Positions 36,468 to 37,729 of a DNA stretch of 37,729 nt are shown in pieces. The first letter of the stretch is position 1; every line of letters starts with the position of its first letter. A program made the translations under genes and the position numbers. Below the pieces are notes generated by a model. That model ran no database searches, had not been told where the DNA came from, and saw nothing but the letters and a program-made list of their open reading frames with translations. This DNA comes from Sutterella sp. (GTDB lineage: Bacteria > Pseudomonadota > Gammaproteobacteria > Burkholderiales > Burkholderiaceae_F): contig DYBN01000040.1 in the NCBI GenBank assembly GCA_019418605.1, forward strand, positions 1-37,729, given 5' to 3'.

Positions 36468-37502
36468 ATGCGCAACTTTGTCAAAACCATGGCCCCGGGG
36501 TGGTTTGCCTCCGTGATGGGCACGTCCGTGGCGAGCCTTGCCGCCTGGCTTTTGTTTCAGAGCGGCCCCTGGCAGTGGATCGCCGATTTTCTGCACTACG
36601 CGGCCATCGTCATGATGCTTGTTTTGGGCGCGGCGGGGCTTGCGCGCATCGCTCTTTTCCCGCACCAGGTCTTTGAGACCATCTCGCACCCCGTCGAAGG
36701 AAGCTTTTACGCCACCTTCCCGATTGCCCTGCTCGTGATGGCAGGGCAATGGAGCATGCGCGGCATCGATCCGGCGGCCGTCGCCATTTTGTGGTGGACG
36801 GGAACGGCGGGCACGGTGCTTGCAAGCTACCTCATCCTTTTTCGGCTCTTTACGCTTGACCGCTTGAAGCTTGAAATGGTGACGCCCGCGCACTTCATCC
36901 CGGCCGTGGGCCTCGTGGTAATTCCCGTGGCGGGCGCGGGTCTTGCGGGCCAGGCCCAGGGGCTCATGCGGGAGGTTTATTTCGGCGTCAACATGCTCGG
37001 CATGGGCGCGGGCTCGTTCATGTACATCGCCCTTGCGGCGCTCACGATGTCGCGCCACTTCCTGCGCCCGGGCATCGAGGGCAAGATGACGCCCACGCTT
37101 TGGGTGCATCTGGCCCCCATGGGCGTGATTCCGCTGAGCCTTTTGTCGCTTCTGCACGCAGCGGGCAACGAAGGCGCCTTCACCTACGGCACGCTTGTCG
37201 CCATGGGCTTTATGGGCGCCTCGATCTGGTGGCTCGTGCTGTGCGCGGCCATGACGATTCGAAACGCCCTGCAAGGGAAACTTCCCTTTGCCCTTTCCTG
37301 GTGGGCGTTCGTCTTCCCCGTGGGCGCCATGACGGTGCTCGCAATTCGCCTCTCGGCCATCGCAAAGCTTGAGCTTCTCTCGGGCGTCTCCCTGGGGCTC
37401 TTTGTCCTCTTGATGGCGCTGTGGCTTGCAGCGGCCGCAGGCACCCTCAACGGTCTTGCGCGCGGCAGCATCATCCCGAAGCCCCAGAGCGCGGGACACT
37501 GA
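36468..37502 (+). CDS. TDT-family (TehA/SSU1-type) transporter
   Basis: This 344-residue protein has about ten membrane helices and opens FVKTMAPGWFASVMGTSVASL, the start pattern of the tellurite-resistance/dicarboxylate transporter (TDT) family. Further family features are MVTPAHFIPAVGLVVIPVAG and LWVHLAPMGVIPLSLL. Members include yeast SSU1 (sulfite efflux), Mae1 (malate) and TehA-like channels. Coupling to an ArsR-rhodanese regulator favours a sulfur oxyanion such as sulfite as substrate (inference). The ATG at 36468 has a poor SD; upstream in-frame sequence is not membrane-like. It is probably co-transcribed with the regulator and ends at a strong terminator. Confidence 0.88.
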   Translation: MRNFVKTMAPGWFASVMGTSVASLAAWLLFQSGPWQWIADFLHYAAIVMMLVLGAAGLARIALFPHQVFETISHPVEGSFYATFPIALLVMAGQWSMRGIDPAAVAILWWTGTAGTVLASYLILFRLFTLDRLKLEMVTPAHFIPAVGLVVIPVAGAGLAGQAQGLMREVYFGVNMLGMGAGSFMYIALAALTMSRHFLRPGIEGKMTPTLWVHLAPMGVIPLSLLSLLHAAGNEGAFTYGTLVAMGFMGASIWWLVLCAAMTIRNALQGKLPFALSWWAFVFPVGAMTVLAIRLSAIAKLELLSGVSLGLFVLLMALWLAAAAGTLNGLARGSIIPKPQSAGH

Positions 37503-37529
37503 GCAAGTCTTTTCGGGTTTTGACCCCGC

Positions 37530-37574
37530 AAAAATGCCGCCAGCCCAGATTTGACGGGCCTTGGCGGCATTTTT
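37530..37574. terminator. Bidirectional terminator after the TDT transporter gene
   Basis: AAAAATGCCGCCA and TGGCGGCATTTTT are perfect 13-bp arms, with an inner GCCC/GGGC pair in the loop. T tracts arise on both strands. Confidence 0.9.
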
Positions 37575-37647
37575 GATTTTCTGCGATTGTAGGTAGAAAA
37601 GGCGCGGCTCTCGCCCTGCTTTTTCCCCTTTTTGCTGCGCGCTCTTG

Positions 37648-37673
37648 CGGGCGCCCGAAGCCTCGGGCGCCCG
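37648..37673 (-). other. GC-rich hairpin downstream of the last gene
   Basis: CGGGCGCCCGA and TCGGGCGCCCG are perfect 11-bp arms with loop AGCC. It lies 12 bases after the stop of the minus-strand outer-membrane gene. The missing U-tract makes it an imperfect terminator on its own; the terminator at 37530-37574 may complete termination. Confidence 0.55.
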
Positions 37674-37684
37674 TGTGTGCACGA

Positions 37685-37729
37685 TTAGAAGCGGTAGTCG
37701 ACGCGCACCTGGCCAAAGTACTCGGTCAT
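37685..37729 (-). CDS. Outer-membrane protein, C-terminal fragment (runs off the window)
   Basis: Only the last 14 codons and the stop are inside the window. They read MTEYFGQVRVDYRF, an alternating amphipathic strand ending in Phe, the typical C-terminal insertion signal of outer-membrane beta-barrels. It is probably a porin or similar barrel. The in-frame Met at the window edge is internal, not a start. Confidence 0.7.
   Translation of the reverse strand: MTEYFGQVRVDYRF

Noticed and set aside
36276..37682. 468-codon minus-strand frame opposite the TDT transporter
   Set aside because: His/Lys/Arg/Gly-rich composition and no SD; the plus-strand transporter has a clear helix pattern.

Overview
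The window reads as a high-GC betaproteobacterial chromosome segment. The tRNA-Tyr/Gly/Thr-tuf order, the DctA, GlmU, YaeQ, YjiH/YjiG and CydP families, and the many GTG/TTG starts with good Shine-Dalgarno (SD) sequences fit Burkholderiales. A gut Sutterellaceae-type organism is my guess, made from gene content alone. I see no insertion sequence, prophage, CRISPR array or plasmid gene; this is ordinary chromosome with some unusual regulatory architecture.

Layout. 1-490: start of tuf behind three tRNAs and a near-consensus sigma70 promoter, all minus strand. 650-1860: a small membrane protein and a divergent secreted Pro/Gly/Ala-rich protein, with a TetR-type palindrome between them. 1870-8500: a degenerate AAA+/Fis-type regulator overlapping an alpha/beta hydrolase gene (minus), divergent from a cytochrome bd operon (cydP, structured leader, cydA, cydB, cydX, ybgE, truncated hemoglobin). 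8570-12460: yaeQ, an AEC-family carrier, a FadL-type outer-membrane channel and a DUF4870-like membrane protein (minus). 12620-20640: ppk1 with a histone-H1-like Lys/Ala tail (minus), then on plus a QseBC-like two-component pair, an M20 peptidase and an HtrA/DegP protease. 20670-30140: dctA, then an RND efflux operon (adaptor, pump, outer-membrane factor, tetR) whose promoter carries two TetR-type palindromes, then an EamA-type exporter (all minus). 30320-33650: glmU-glmS with a parS-like site between them. 34250-37580: yjiH-yjiG, an ArsR-rhodanese regulator behind a long inverted repeat, and a TehA/SSU1-type exporter (plus). The 3' end of an outer-membrane protein gene closes the window.

How the parts work together. 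The cyd block forms a quinol oxidase with its small subunits plus an oxygen/NO-binding globin, next to a cysteine-containing PAS regulator that may sense redox state. The efflux block looks self-contained and autoregulated: the TetR gene is last in the operon, and the palindromes overlap the predicted transcription start. One palindrome with identical arms lies near position 1190, suggesting a small regulon. The parS-like site implies the window lies near the replication origin. ArsR-rhodanese plus the TehA/SSU1-type exporter looks like a small sulfur-species response module. No wholly new system is evident. The strongest leads are the degenerate cyd-linked regulator, the TetR operator set, the parS site, the ppk1 tail and the ArsR-rhodanese/exporter pair.
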